Positions 7,064 through 14,901 of a stretch of 40,189 bases of DNA are shown here, piece by piece. Position 1 is the stretch's first letter. Each line of letters begins with the position of its first letter. The position numbers and the translations under genes were made by a program. The notes under the pieces were generated by a model. It did no database searches and was not told the DNA's origin. It saw only the letters and a program-made list of their open reading frames with translations. The DNA is from Cytophagales bacterium. Lineage in GTDB: Bacteria; Bacteroidota; Bacteroidia; Cytophagales; Thermoflexibacteraceae. The stretch lies in NCBI GenBank assembly GCA_947457925.1, contig CANGYA010000012.1, positions 1 through 40,189 of the forward strand, written 5' to 3'.

Positions 7064-7732
7064 TTATACGTCTTTAAACTTACTTTCAAGAGATGGAAGT
7101 GTTAATTTTTCAATTCCTAATTCTTGTCTTAACTCGTTACTAATGTTTAACAAAGTGTAAGCAAGTTCATAATTTTTTTCTGCATAAGCAGCATTTAGCT
7201 TGCTGGAAGTTTGGTTTAACAATTTTTCAGTAGCTTTTTTCTTTTCATTTTCCAATTCATTGAAAAAGTGCTGCATTTTTTCGCTTTCCTCTTGCCAAAC
7301 TTTTGTCAAAAAAGTTATCGGCTCAACTTGCTGTTCTGAAAAAACGTAACCTATTGGGAAAAAAGCATATTTTTTATTCTCCTCTTGGCTGTCGGGTGTG
7401 GGTTCTTTCTCTTTTTCCACCTTTGCACCGTAACATAATAGCCCTTTTTCTCCTTTTTTCACGTTGAACCCTTCTTTTCTCCAATTTTGGAAAGATTTAA
7501 AGGTTTGCCCTTTGCCTGTGTGCCTGTAATAGTCAAAAATATCGACATTTTTTACTCCTTCGTGTAGCTGTAAGGGTCTGCCTTGTTCCCTTAGAAACTT
7601 TTTGACTTCAGGTATTAACACATTTACAAATTCATCTATTTTTGCCCTTTTTTGTGCCTGTTTTTCGGGTGTGGGCTGTGGCTTTGCAATTTTTTTGCTA
7701 TTGCCTTTGGTTTTTCCTGTGTTTTTTTTCAT
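7064..7732 (-). CDS. ArdC N-terminal-domain protein, probable antirestriction or ssDNA-binding protein
   Basis: The 222-residue product has the hallmarks of the ArdC N-terminal domain: FKSFQNWRKEGFNVKKGEKG near residues 79-98, followed by a hydrophobic FFPIGYVFSEQQVEP segment near 123-137. The family binds single-stranded DNA, and ArdC proteins protect incoming plasmid DNA from restriction. Full ArdC proteins carry a C-terminal metallopeptidase domain; here that part is replaced by a Lys/Glu-rich helical tail of about 80 residues. The N-terminus is very basic (KKNTGKTKGNSKK). It is the second gene of a pair with the 471-residue protein. An antirestriction role is inferred from the family. Confidence 0.65.
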   Translation of the reverse strand: MKKNTGKTKGNSKKIAKPQPTPEKQAQKRAKIDEFVNVLIPEVKKFLREQGRPLQLHEGVKNVDIFDYYRHTGKGQTFKSFQNWRKEGFNVKKGEKGLLCYGAKVEKEKEPTPDSQEENKKYAFFPIGYVFSEQQVEPITFLTKVWQEESEKMQHFFNELENEKKKATEKLLNQTSSKLNAAYAEKNYELAYTLLNISNELRQELGIEKLTLPSLESKFKDV

Positions 7733-7777
7733 TTTTGAATTGAGTTTAAAATTTAGTTTGAAAAAGCTAATTTTAGG

Positions 7778-7807
7778 GGCTGTAGCTGCGAACTACAGCC
7801 TTTTTTT
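7778..7807. other. stem-loop between the 471-residue and ArdC-like genes
   Basis: GGCTGTAG (7778-7785) pairs with CTACAGCC (7793-7800), followed on the plus strand by seven T. On the coding (minus) strand the T-run is on the wrong side for a classical terminator, so it may attenuate, process the mRNA or stop antisense transcription. Confidence 0.5.
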
Positions 7808-7810
7808 GGT

Positions 7811-9226
7811 TTAGAGATTAGCCTCCCTATAGGCTTTAATCTCTATATCTAATTTGTCAATCTTATCAGTCAAATATTTTTGTAAATGCTTTTGTACTTC
7901 AGTAATTAATTCACTGTTATTTGTTTTGAATGAATAACTATCATCTGAAGACAACAAATGAAATTTATTATTATCTGAATCGGGTTGGTTAATGAAATTT
8001 TTTAAGTTTTTTAATCTTTCATTCAACTTGCCTCGTTTATCAAACAGTTGCTTGAGATGCTCGTTAGCCTCTTGTATTTCGGCAACAGTCAATTCTTTAC
8101 GTTTAGGCAAATCATTAGTAGGATTTAAAATGACCTGTGTAACATTTTGCTGAATTACTTGCGTTTTACTAGCTGCCACTTGTTCAGTTGTTACTTGTTC
8201 GTTTACCACTTGTTCAGTTGTTTTCTTGTCGGATTTGACAATAAAAATTTTATCATTGTTTGCATCTGCAACTTTTTTGATTTTTTCCAGTTCTGTTTGT
8301 GGTTGTGGTTGTTCTGTTGCTACCTCTTGCGGTTTTTCTCCTGCAAACTTTAAAGAGAGTTTTTTCATTGGTAACAGTTCTCTAAACCAAGCATATAAAA
8401 AATTTTCTGTAAATTTTTCCTTGTTTTCGGGTGTTACTCCGTTTTTTTCAAAAATTTCTTTGGCTTTTTCTTGAATATGTCTATACATCAAACCATTTTT
8501 CAAGTCCTCGATGTCCGTTTCTTCAATTTCATCAAAAAGCATTAACAAAGAGTTGCGAATTTTTATAGCAAAATTTAAGCTATTTATTTGCTCTACAAAT
8601 TCCCTTTTTTCGGGTGATGTTGCTTGCAAATACTTGAGATAATTTAAAATGTCCTCGTCTGTCAATGATTTGTCGTAGCTGTCAATATTTGCAAATTCAA
8701 CAATATCATTAATAGTTTCTTTGTTAAATAGGCTCACTTTCCCAAAGTTTTGAGGCTTTTCGGGTTCTTCCTGTGTTTTTTCTTTTTCCAAATCTTCCAA
8801 AGATTGTATTTGTATTTTATCTGGACAAGGAACAATTACTTCATTGAGAAATTCAACTAAAACTTTAAATGCGTCAAGTTTATGTATATTGAAATGGTTG
8901 GCAAAATCTAAAACTATAGGTTCTTCTAATAAACCTTGTTGGATTACTTTGTCAAACTTTTGGCTGTTTTCGGGCTTGAAAAAGTAATCATTGAACCTTA
9001 TAGCAAAAAGCTCACGAAAGTTGAAAACTTTTATTTTTTCTTTAACATTGTCTTTGTGCGTTTTAGTTTTTGCTTGTTCAAGCAAGTAATTTAAATAGCT
9101 TTTAAAATCCTCGTTACTTACCTGACTTTTTGAATAATTTAAGGCGTTGCCAAATAGGACGATATTTCTTATTGTGTCCGTACCTAAATTTTTAATGATT
9201 GTTAATTTTTCTTGAGAAATTTTCAT
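7811..9226 (-). CDS. unrecognised 471-residue protein with internal domain duplication
   Basis: Two segments align well: residues 18-48 (from TIRNIVLFGNALNYSKS) and 171-200 (from TINDIVEFANIDSYDKS), both ending in the pattern EDxxxYLxYL, indicating a duplicated helical domain. Residues 300-370 are low-complexity, rich in Gln, Val, Thr and Glu, with three TTEQV repeats. The C-terminus (375-471) is probably coiled coil. There is no signal peptide or catalytic motif. The gene is AT-rich, has its own promoter and structured leader, and is followed by the ArdC-like gene. I cannot assign a function; a mobile-element accessory or defence-related role is only suggested by context. Confidence 0.6.
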   Translation of the reverse strand: MKISQEKLTIIKNLGTDTIRNIVLFGNALNYSKSQVSNEDFKSYLNYLLEQAKTKTHKDNVKEKIKVFNFRELFAIRFNDYFFKPENSQKFDKVIQQGLLEEPIVLDFANHFNIHKLDAFKVLVEFLNEVIVPCPDKIQIQSLEDLEKEKTQEEPEKPQNFGKVSLFNKETINDIVEFANIDSYDKSLTDEDILNYLKYLQATSPEKREFVEQINSLNFAIKIRNSLLMLFDEIEETDIEDLKNGLMYRHIQEKAKEIFEKNGVTPENKEKFTENFLYAWFRELLPMKKLSLKFAGEKPQEVATEQPQPQTELEKIKKVADANNDKIFIVKSDKKTTEQVVNEQVTTEQVAASKTQVIQQNVTQVILNPTNDLPKRKELTVAEIQEANEHLKQLFDKRGKLNERLKNLKNFINQPDSDNNKFHLLSSDDSYSFKTNNSELITEVQKHLQKYLTDKIDKLDIEIKAYREANL

Positions 9227-9263
9227 GGTTTTTGAGTTTAAAATTGTTTAAAAAAAGACATAG

Positions 9264-9315
9264 CAAACAAGGGCAATAACCTGCGAAGTCATTGTTATTT
9301 ATTTCCCCTTGTTTG
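9264..9315 (-). promoter_or_regulatory. structured 5' leader hairpin of the 471-residue gene
   Basis: CAAACAAGGG (9264-9273) pairs with CCCTTGTTTG (9306-9315), and inside it AATAAC (9275-9280) pairs with GTTATT (9294-9299). The promoter at 9322-9352 places this at the very start of the mRNA, about 40 bases ahead of the ATG. Confidence 0.6.
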
Positions 9316-9321
9316 ATGATA

Positions 9322-9352
9322 TAAAGGTAGTAAGATTTTAAAAACTATGCAA
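9322..9352 (-). promoter_or_regulatory. host-type promoter of the 471-residue/ArdC operon
   Basis: On the minus strand TTG (9352-9350), 20 bases, then TACCTTTA (9329-9322), seven of eight matches with the consensus counting the free positions. TGATAATCA palindromes begin 12 bases upstream. Confidence 0.55.
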
Positions 9353-9363
9353 GTCTAAAATAT

Positions 9364-9530
9364 TGATAATCATACAGTTACAAAAATAATTGTATGATTT
9401 TTTATTTTTAAGTAATTGATAATCAATGACTTATTAAAAGTTGAGTATAAATAGATAAATATACAATGTAAGTTATTTTGTTAAAAGCAATTTTTTTAAT
9501 TTTAGGTATTTCTTTGAATAGTGATTATCA
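9364..9530. promoter_or_regulatory. cluster of TGATAATCA palindromes, candidate operators
   Basis: TGATAATCA occurs at 9364-9372 and 9417-9425, and its complement TGATTATCA at 9522-9530. The middle site sits in a 23-base near-palindrome (9410-9432, ten of eleven arm bases match). Similar sites lie at the repressor gene (26111-26119) and behind it (26811-26833). A separate 9-bp inverted repeat (AATCATACA with TGTATGATT) lies at about 9368-9399. Confidence 0.5.
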
Positions 9531-9720
9531 AACATTTTTATTTAACTCTTTCTAAATCAATAACTTACTTTTAAAAAACAAAAAAGCATTTGCAAAAATG
9601 CGTAAGCACTGCCAAGACGCACTGTCTAAAAATTGCAACTGCAAAGCCTTTTTTACCGATATATGACAAAGGGTTTTTATATAACTATTTGATATACAGT
9701 ATTTTATATATATTATCATA
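9531..9720. other. AT-rich intergenic stretch without a gene
   Basis: No credible reading frame on either strand. It includes TTGCAAC at 9633-9639, a motif that recurs at 9724 and 9769, and ordinary AT-rich sequence. Confidence 0.4.
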
Positions 9721-9797
9721 GAGTTGCAACCGCCCCCCTACATAGTGTTGCCAATAACTAAAGCCTTTTTGCAACTCTGCCCCTGCATGGCAACACT
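9721..9797. other. interleaved inverted repeats, possible pseudoknot-forming RNA or binding region
   Basis: GAGTTGCAA (9721-9729) is complementary to TTGCAACTC (9769-9777), and AGTGTTGCC (9744-9752) to GGCAACACT (9789-9797). The order A, B, A', B' cannot fold as two simple hairpins but suits a pseudoknot. The block is C-rich in an AT-rich region. Confidence 0.45.
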
Positions 9798-9820
9798 CCT
9801 TTTCAAGACTACCATTCAAA

Positions 9821-9860
9821 AAAATAGGCTGCTACCTTATGTAAGATAACAGCCTATTTT
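9821..9860 (-). terminator. terminator downstream of the terminase large subunit gene
   Basis: AAAATAGGCTG and CAGCCTATTTT form a long stem with two G-T type positions, flanked by A and T runs on both sides. It lies 39 bases beyond the terL stop. Confidence 0.7.
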
Positions 9861-9898
9861 TAACTATTTATGAATAAATTGCAAACAATCAATATTGC

Positions 9899-11533
9899 TT
9901 ACACACTCTCTATCTGCCAATGCTGGCGTTCAAAGTAGTGATAGAGTACACCTACTATCAGCATATCCATTGCTTCGGTGTAGTGGGTGGCGTGCTGCTG
10001 CGGATAGTTCAAATCCTTTTCCAATGTCTTGTCCTTCTCGTAAGAAGTACCGCCTTTGGTGTTCTTGCGTACTACTACCTTTGCATTAGCTACAGCAATT
10101 TCAAAGTCTTGACACCTGTTACGGTTGTAACGCAATTGGATAGGGCTACCCTCTGGTTCAGATAGGAGTTCAGTAAATAGTTTATACCTGTCCTCGTGAG
10201 TAGTTGCTGCCCCAATGTAGATTTTCTCCACAGCAAATTGGTTATTCGTTAAGCCTGTTGTAATCAGCTCTACATAGTTTTCATTGCTATTACCGTTTTT
10301 ACCTTGATACATCGTGTGGTCATAGTAATAATGTACTAACCTATTGGGGTGCTGGGCGTAGGTACTGCCTAACCATTGCGGTAAAGCACTGGCTAACAAT
10401 GGAGGATTGACATAATGCGTATTGACAATGCGTATCCTACCTTGTAGCACCTGTGCAACAATAATGGTACAAATGGCATTGTTGATGTCGCAAGCAATGT
10501 GCAAGGGTTCGTGTGGCAATACATCATAGTCATCAGTATAACCATGAATACTTTGGTTAAAGGCTCTGTAAAAGGCGTGTTCTGCCTGTTTTGCAGCCAA
10601 ATTCAGTACAGACACTCCAAAGTTATATTGGGACAAAGAGGCTTCAAAGTCTAAGATTTTATCTATACCTAAAACATGGATATTGTCCAATGTAGATGCA
10701 TAACCTACATAAAAAGTTTTTTTCCGTAATTCACTTTGCAAAGTCTTTAAGAAAATGACCTGCTTTTCTTCTTGTCTTGTGAGGTGTTCTTTTTTTACCC
10801 ACAAGATTTCTTTTTTTCTTTCTCCTTTTTCATCTTCTGTTACTACCTCTTTGGGTACATACTCCAACAACATCAAGGCTTTGTAGATGTGCAATAAGTC
10901 TTGTAACCTTTGCAAGTTATCGGGTTGCTTGTAGGGTTGTTCAAAGTGGTACACCCACTCTTGCGAGGGGCTTTGTGGTCTATCTGTAACCAGTAACAAA
11001 GCACCATGCCAAGGGCAATAGCCAAATTTATCTTCATTACCCCTAACAGCTAAGTAAATCTCTTTGAACCTATCTTCTTTGATAAGTCGTGCTTCTTCGA
11101 CTACGAACCAATCCAAGTTACTGCCGTTGTGGGCAGTTTCTGCGGACAAGATGTAAAAACCACTGCCATTATAGAAAGATACATAATGCTCAAAATCTTT
11201 GGCTTTTCGGGGGGCATTAAAACCCTTGTCTTTCCATTTGATAGGTGGTTTTTTGCCTATCACATAGTGTTCACCTTCTACATAGCCAAACTTTTCAAAG
11301 GTTTTGTAGATACCTGAAGTAATCTTGCCTTCGGTGGCATAACTGGGAATCAGCAAGCCCCCTACACTACGAGGCATTGCGAGTAAATAATTGAGCAAAC
11401 TAAAACCTGTAATGCCTTCGGTTTTACCTGTTCCCCTGCCAAAGATACAAAGGGCTATTTTGCAGAGTAAAACATAAAAAACTAACTGGGGCTGGTTGGC
11501 GTGTATCTTTTGCAATTCTTCTGAGTATTCCAT
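9899..11533 (-). CDS. phage terminase, large subunit
   Basis: The 544-residue product is the DNA-packaging motor ATPase and nuclease. The N-terminal ATPase has Walker A GRGTGKT at residues 32-38, a Walker B-like LDWFVVEEA at 140-148 (the usual Asp-Glu is Glu-Glu here) and a coupling motif LLLVTDRP near 173-180. The C-terminal RNase H-like nuclease shows HIACDINNA (first Asp), YYYDHT (second acidic residue) and TEAMDMLIVG near the C-terminus. It lies after the small-subunit candidate and before a terminator. Placement after, rather than before, the capsid genes is unusual. Confidence 0.9.
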   Translation of the reverse strand: MEYSEELQKIHANQPQLVFYVLLCKIALCIFGRGTGKTEGITGFSLLNYLLAMPRSVGGLLIPSYATEGKITSGIYKTFEKFGYVEGEHYVIGKKPPIKWKDKGFNAPRKAKDFEHYVSFYNGSGFYILSAETAHNGSNLDWFVVEEARLIKEDRFKEIYLAVRGNEDKFGYCPWHGALLLVTDRPQSPSQEWVYHFEQPYKQPDNLQRLQDLLHIYKALMLLEYVPKEVVTEDEKGERKKEILWVKKEHLTRQEEKQVIFLKTLQSELRKKTFYVGYASTLDNIHVLGIDKILDFEASLSQYNFGVSVLNLAAKQAEHAFYRAFNQSIHGYTDDYDVLPHEPLHIACDINNAICTIIVAQVLQGRIRIVNTHYVNPPLLASALPQWLGSTYAQHPNRLVHYYYDHTMYQGKNGNSNENYVELITTGLTNNQFAVEKIYIGAATTHEDRYKLFTELLSEPEGSPIQLRYNRNRCQDFEIAVANAKVVVRKNTKGGTSYEKDKTLEKDLNYPQQHATHYTEAMDMLIVGVLYHYFERQHWQIESV

Positions 11534-11590
11534 AGACTAAAAAAAAGCCCCTCTCTTTTTGGGAAAGGGGTTGATTGAGAAAGGTTAGAG

Positions 11591-12175
11591 TTAAATAGCT
11601 TCTGTAAAAGAGGCTTCTTCAATGGTAGGCGGTAATAAGGGCTGTGTACTCCCCAAATGTTGGTATTTCTCTTGTAATTGGCGAACAAATGCCTCAATCG
11701 TGCCTTGTGGCAACTGTTTAGGGTTAATCAATTCGGGTTGGAACAAGACTGTAACGTCTGGTGGTTGCAACTGCTCATAGGTGATAGTTTCTTTATCTCC
11801 GTAGAAAGTCGTAATTGCCGTAATTTCGTTTCTATCACAAGCTGCTAAGGCTTTGCCGTCCATTTTTTGTTGGGCAATGAGCCTTGTGTTTTTGAGGTTC
11901 TCAAAGGCTTTTTCTATGCGAATTTGCCTTTCATCATACACTACAGTTGTTTCATAATACAAGTTGTAGGCTTGATTACGGTTAATACTAAACTTCGTAA
12001 TGAGCTGTTCAATTACTTTGTATTTAGGCAAATAATTGGCTATCAAGTCCCTTGTATAGTTGATGCGTTGCAACTTCTCCTCCAAACAAGGGGATAATTC
12101 CGCATTGGGGAGATTGCCTATTAAATAGTCCCTAATTTGTTCCGCATCTGTTTGTAAGGTGAGTTTTTTAGGCAT
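11591..12175 (-). CDS. probable terminase small subunit
   Basis: The 194-residue product lies directly upstream of terL on the same strand. Residues 45-75 (LPKYKVIEQLITKFSINRNQAYNLYYE, of which the helix-turn-helix-like part is FSINRNQAY) suggest a DNA-binding domain, followed by a helical oligomerisation-type region and a Pro-rich C-terminus. Small subunits recognise the packaging site and are poorly conserved, so this is an assignment by position and the HTH-like segment. The alternative candidate is the 87-residue gene just upstream. Confidence 0.6.
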   Translation of the reverse strand: MPKKLTLQTDAEQIRDYLIGNLPNAELSPCLEEKLQRINYTRDLIANYLPKYKVIEQLITKFSINRNQAYNLYYETTVVYDERQIRIEKAFENLKNTRLIAQQKMDGKALAACDRNEITAITTFYGDKETITYEQLQPPDVTVLFQPELINPKQLPQGTIEAFVRQLQEKYQHLGSTQPLLPPTIEEASFTEAI

Positions 12176-12207
12176 AAAATATTCCTTTTTTATTCCCCCT
12201 TTGGGGG

Positions 12208-12471
12208 TTAGGGGGCTATCAAATCTTGTGTAGTAGCAAACATGAGGTTTTGCAAAGCCAAATTGATAGCTGGGGAGCTGCCTGATTTTGCCAACTGGTG
12301 ATTGGCGGAGAGAATTTCAGCTTTTGCCAATAGCCTGCCTTTTTGTATGGCAGTATCTACATCTGCTACCTCATTACTAAAAATGATTAAAAGTTCAGCT
12401 CTTGTAAAACCATATTTGGCATATTCCGCCATCTTTTCTAAGGTAGCTGCGTCGAATTGGGGCTTGTCCAT
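12208..12471 (-). CDS. small unrecognised protein upstream of the terminase genes
   Basis: The 87-residue product overlaps the end of the PLD-like gene by 34 bases and ends 33 bases before the small-subunit gene. It is helical, with AEYAKYGFTRAELLIIFSNE near residues 15-34, a pattern like a short helix-turn-helix in which a 'YAxxGxTxxELxxxF' element could contact DNA. It may contribute to packaging-site recognition. No firm assignment. Confidence 0.5.
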   Translation of the reverse strand: MDKPQFDAATLEKMAEYAKYGFTRAELLIIFSNEVADVDTAIQKGRLLAKAEILSANHQLAKSGSSPAINLALQNLMFATTQDLIAP

Positions 12472-13049
12472 TGCTGTTCGGTAGAGATGATTTTTTGGTA
12501 AATGAAATTGGCAAACACCTGTGCATTTTCATAATCACAAATGATAGCCCCTGACTCTATCCTTTTGTTTTCATTCATGTTGGCACTGGAATTAATGATG
12601 ATGCCTGTTTGCTGCGTTTCATTGACAAGAATAGTCAATTTGGCGTGTATCTTCGTAAGTCCTATGTGGTCGGCATTGTGTTGCAAGAGTTGGAAACTCT
12701 CGTCTTTATTCTGCCGAATTTTGTACTCCAATAGGGCGTATAGATGCGTCAATACGCCTTGTTTTTTGAGGCTCACCATTTCCCTAATAGCTTCTTCAGA
12801 CATTGCCCAAGTAGTGAAAAACAATTTACATTGTCCTAATTGCATGGCACAATACCGCAATAAATCGGGCATAGACCACTGGTTTTCAGTGATATACAAG
12901 ACTATTTTACCTTGTGTCAATTCCCCTATACAGCTTGCCATTTCTTTGTTGGATTTCAAAAAATGCAACTCCGCTTTACTAGTTAAGGCAGTAAATTGAG
13001 GCTTTTCGCTGTCTTTCTTTTGAATTAAAGAAGGTAAATCAAATAACAT
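12438..13049 (-). CDS. phospholipase D-like (PLD superfamily) protein with degenerate HKD motif
   Basis: From ATG 13049 (5 bases after the upstream stop) the product has 203 residues. A PLD-like core is visible: H135 and K137 in KIHAKLTILVN, followed by INSSANMNENKRIESG, which matches the substrate loop and glycine-rich turn of PLD nucleases. The Asp of HxKxxxxD is absent. Families of this kind act as nucleases or phosphodiesterases, usually as dimers. Its place between head genes and terminase is odd; a structural use of the fold or DNA processing during packaging are both possible. The longer frame from 13100 overlaps the previous gene and is less likely. Confidence 0.6.
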   Translation of the reverse strand: MLFDLPSLIQKKDSEKPQFTALTSKAELHFLKSNKEMASCIGELTQGKIVLYITENQWSMPDLLRYCAMQLGQCKLFFTTWAMSEEAIREMVSLKKQGVLTHLYALLEYKIRQNKDESFQLLQHNADHIGLTKIHAKLTILVNETQQTGIIINSSANMNENKRIESGAIICDYENAQVFANFIYQKIISTEQQWTSPNSTQLP

Positions 13050-13054
13050 ACAAG

Positions 13055-13702
13055 TTAGGGGGTGAGGTATTTTTCTATTTCGTCCAGTTCTTGTTGCCAC
13101 TGGGCTACTTTGTCGGGTTTGTCTTTGTCCCTGCTTTTATTAGCTCGCAAAGTAAACTTCCTCTTAATAAGCTGTTCCTTTGTCCACAAGCTATAATCTT
13201 TTTTGGGCAAAGCTGCTAACACTTTTTTAGGAGAAAAACACCCATGCAACTCGTAGTAAAAGAGTTGTTCGTAACTCTCTTTGATACCCTTGTGCAATGC
13301 CAAAATGCGAAAAGCTGCTACTTTCCGTTTTTCGTTACTATCAAACAGTAGTAGCTGGGCAAACAAAGTATTTTTTTCATCATAACTTTGTTTGATGTGC
13401 ATTGCCAACTTAACTACTTCGGGGTTTTTATGTGCCAAAAACCTTTTAAGTTCATACCTATTAGTTACCGTACTGCTTTGCTGTACGGCTGCACTCACTT
13501 TTTTGGCAAGGGGAGTTGGAGGCGGTGCTGTTGGGGTGGGCAAATTCAACAAAAATTGTTTTAAAATGCCCTCGTAAGGACTTACTACGCCTTTTCGCAA
13601 AGCCTCTTTCACGACATTGTTACTGCCCTGTTGTAAGTAGAGCTGCACAATGTCGTGTTTGTATTGAGTAAAATTTTCTACTAAATCTTTGGGTGTAAGC
13701 AT
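13055..13702 (-). CDS. unrecognised 215-residue protein of the head gene cluster
   Basis: No motif is recognised. Residues 50-75 are Pro/Thr/Ala-rich (a flexible linker), separating a short helical N-terminal part from a basic helical C-terminal part (many Lys, for example KRKFTLRANKSRDKDK). It is followed 5 bases later by the PLD-like gene, so they are probably co-translated. The ATG at 13702 follows a CCCCTCTCC palindromic repeat at 13720-13741. Confidence 0.45.
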   Translation of the reverse strand: MLTPKDLVENFTQYKHDIVQLYLQQGSNNVVKEALRKGVVSPYEGILKQFLLNLPTPTAPPPTPLAKKVSAAVQQSSTVTNRYELKRFLAHKNPEVVKLAMHIKQSYDEKNTLFAQLLLFDSNEKRKVAAFRILALHKGIKESYEQLFYYELHGCFSPKKVLAALPKKDYSLWTKEQLIKRKFTLRANKSRDKDKPDKVAQWQQELDEIEKYLTP

Positions 13703-13719
13703 TTTCCCTACATTTTTAG

Positions 13720-13741
13720 CCCCTCTCCAAATGGAGAGGGG
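13720..13741. repeat. CCCCTCTCC palindromic repeat, second copy
   Basis: CCCCTCTCCA, AA, TGGAGAGGGG, followed by TTGGGGAGAGG and a T-run. Same family as 5153-5227 and 35692-35716. It lies in the gap between two structural genes and could act as a stem-loop in the mRNA. Confidence 0.7.
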
Positions 13742-13756
13742 TTGGGGAGAGGTTTT

Positions 13757-14338
13757 TTACGGAGTAGTTGGCATCAATGCAATACTGCCGTAATAATATT
13801 TCATACGTGCCATGTACGCATTGATTTTCAAGGCAAAACCTTTTCTGTCGCCTGTTGGTGTTTGCGTGGCAAAAGAGTTCATGATTTGTGCAAACAAATC
13901 TTCCTCACCCACTTGATACCAATAGCCTGTTGGCGATTGGTCTAAGGGTTTTGCTAAGACAATACACTCACAATTTTTGAGCATGGACAACATCGCTGCG
14001 ACTTGCGGACTATCACCAGGGTAGAAAGCCTCAATATCTACAGCATTACCTGTTTTGTCCCTTACGGCATTTTCTGCTTGTGTGAGTTTACTCGTGTCAA
14101 AGGTCGAATAGAGCTTTAACCAGCCCTTACCAGCTTTAAACACATGGTTGCCAGTAATTTTGACAATGTTTTCTATGTCTGTCAATGCACCTGTAAAGGT
14201 ATCATCATTGGGGTAGGCATCTGCGGGGGCAATGGTGGTGAACCAATCTACAGGGGCAACTAATAAGTTCTGTTTTAAACCAGAAATATTGTCCCTGCCT
14301 TCTAAGCCCTTGTATTCGGGGCGAAAAACTAAATTCAT
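13757..14338 (-). CDS. phage structural protein, tail-tube-like
   Basis: From ATG 14338 the product has 193 residues. The N-terminal GRDNISGLKQNLLVA resembles the start of the gene at 1-930. The C-terminal part has PTGDRKGFALKINAYMA, a pattern like the closing strand region of tube or spike-type tail proteins. It lies between the major capsid region and the terminase, so it could alternatively be a head decoration protein. The two proteins with related starts suggest duplication of a structural fold. The longer frame from 14383 adds a hydrophobic leader that I consider non-coding. Confidence 0.45.
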   Translation of the reverse strand: MNLVFRPEYKGLEGRDNISGLKQNLLVAPVDWFTTIAPADAYPNDDTFTGALTDIENIVKITGNHVFKAGKGWLKLYSTFDTSKLTQAENAVRDKTGNAVDIEAFYPGDSPQVAAMLSMLKNCECIVLAKPLDQSPTGYWYQVGEEDLFAQIMNSFATQTPTGDRKGFALKINAYMARMKYYYGSIALMPTTP

Positions 14339-14428
14339 ATTCAAGTGGAGGAATAGGTAGGAAATAATAAGGAGAACATACACCCCTACCTAAACAAATA
14401 GGTAGGGTAAATTACTTAGCAAGCCCTT

Positions 14429-14815
14429 TTAACTTTTTGGCAGTGCTGAGAATAATTTAAGCACTTCTAAGGCGTGTGCTACCTCTTTTTGGGCTACTTG
14501 GTCGCCATTTTTTGCTGCTTCTACAACTTCTTTGGTCGTAATGGTTTTACCAGTCAATTTACTGATATAACGAGGCACTGTGTTGTGGTACACTACGCCC
14601 TCATACTCAAAAGTTTTTTCTAAGGGAATGCCCGCAGCTTCGGCTGCTTTTTGGTTTTGTACTTGTGCTTCTAACACTGCAAGAGCTTCTTTGAGTTCTG
14701 CCACTTCTTTTTTAAGGGCTGCGTTTTCTTCCTCTACAGTCATTACAATAGGTGTAGTAGGGTTTTCTAATTCGCCACCAGAAGGTTTTTTAATTTTTGT
14801 TTCTAAAACAGCCAT
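14429..14815 (-). CDS. small coiled-coil protein downstream of the major capsid gene
   Basis: From ATG 14815 the product has 128 residues. Residues 25-60 form a coiled coil (EEENAALKKEVAELKEAL), followed by a compact C-terminal block with FEYEGVVYHNTVPRYISK. It is directly downstream of the major capsid gene, where decoration, head-fibre or scaffold-assisting proteins are common. The name cannot be decided from sequence. The frame from 14887 adds a hydrophobic stretch derived from the intergenic region. Confidence 0.5.
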   Translation of the reverse strand: MAVLETKIKKPSGGELENPTTPIVMTVEEENAALKKEVAELKEALAVLEAQVQNQKAAEAAGIPLEKTFEYEGVVYHNTVPRYISKLTGKTITTKEVVEAAKNGDQVAQKEVAHALEVLKLFSALPKS

Positions 14816-14901
14816 ATAAGCTAATTTAAGGGTAAAAAGAGAAGGAAAGGGGAATAAAAAAATAGTAAAATGCTCCCCTTTGGGCAAAGAGGAGATTTTA
14901 A

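Noticed and set aside
9410-9432. Fur box
   Set aside because: TGATAATCA shares letters with Fur sites, but the 7-1-7 pattern TGATAATnATTATCA is not present and the sites follow phage regulatory regions.
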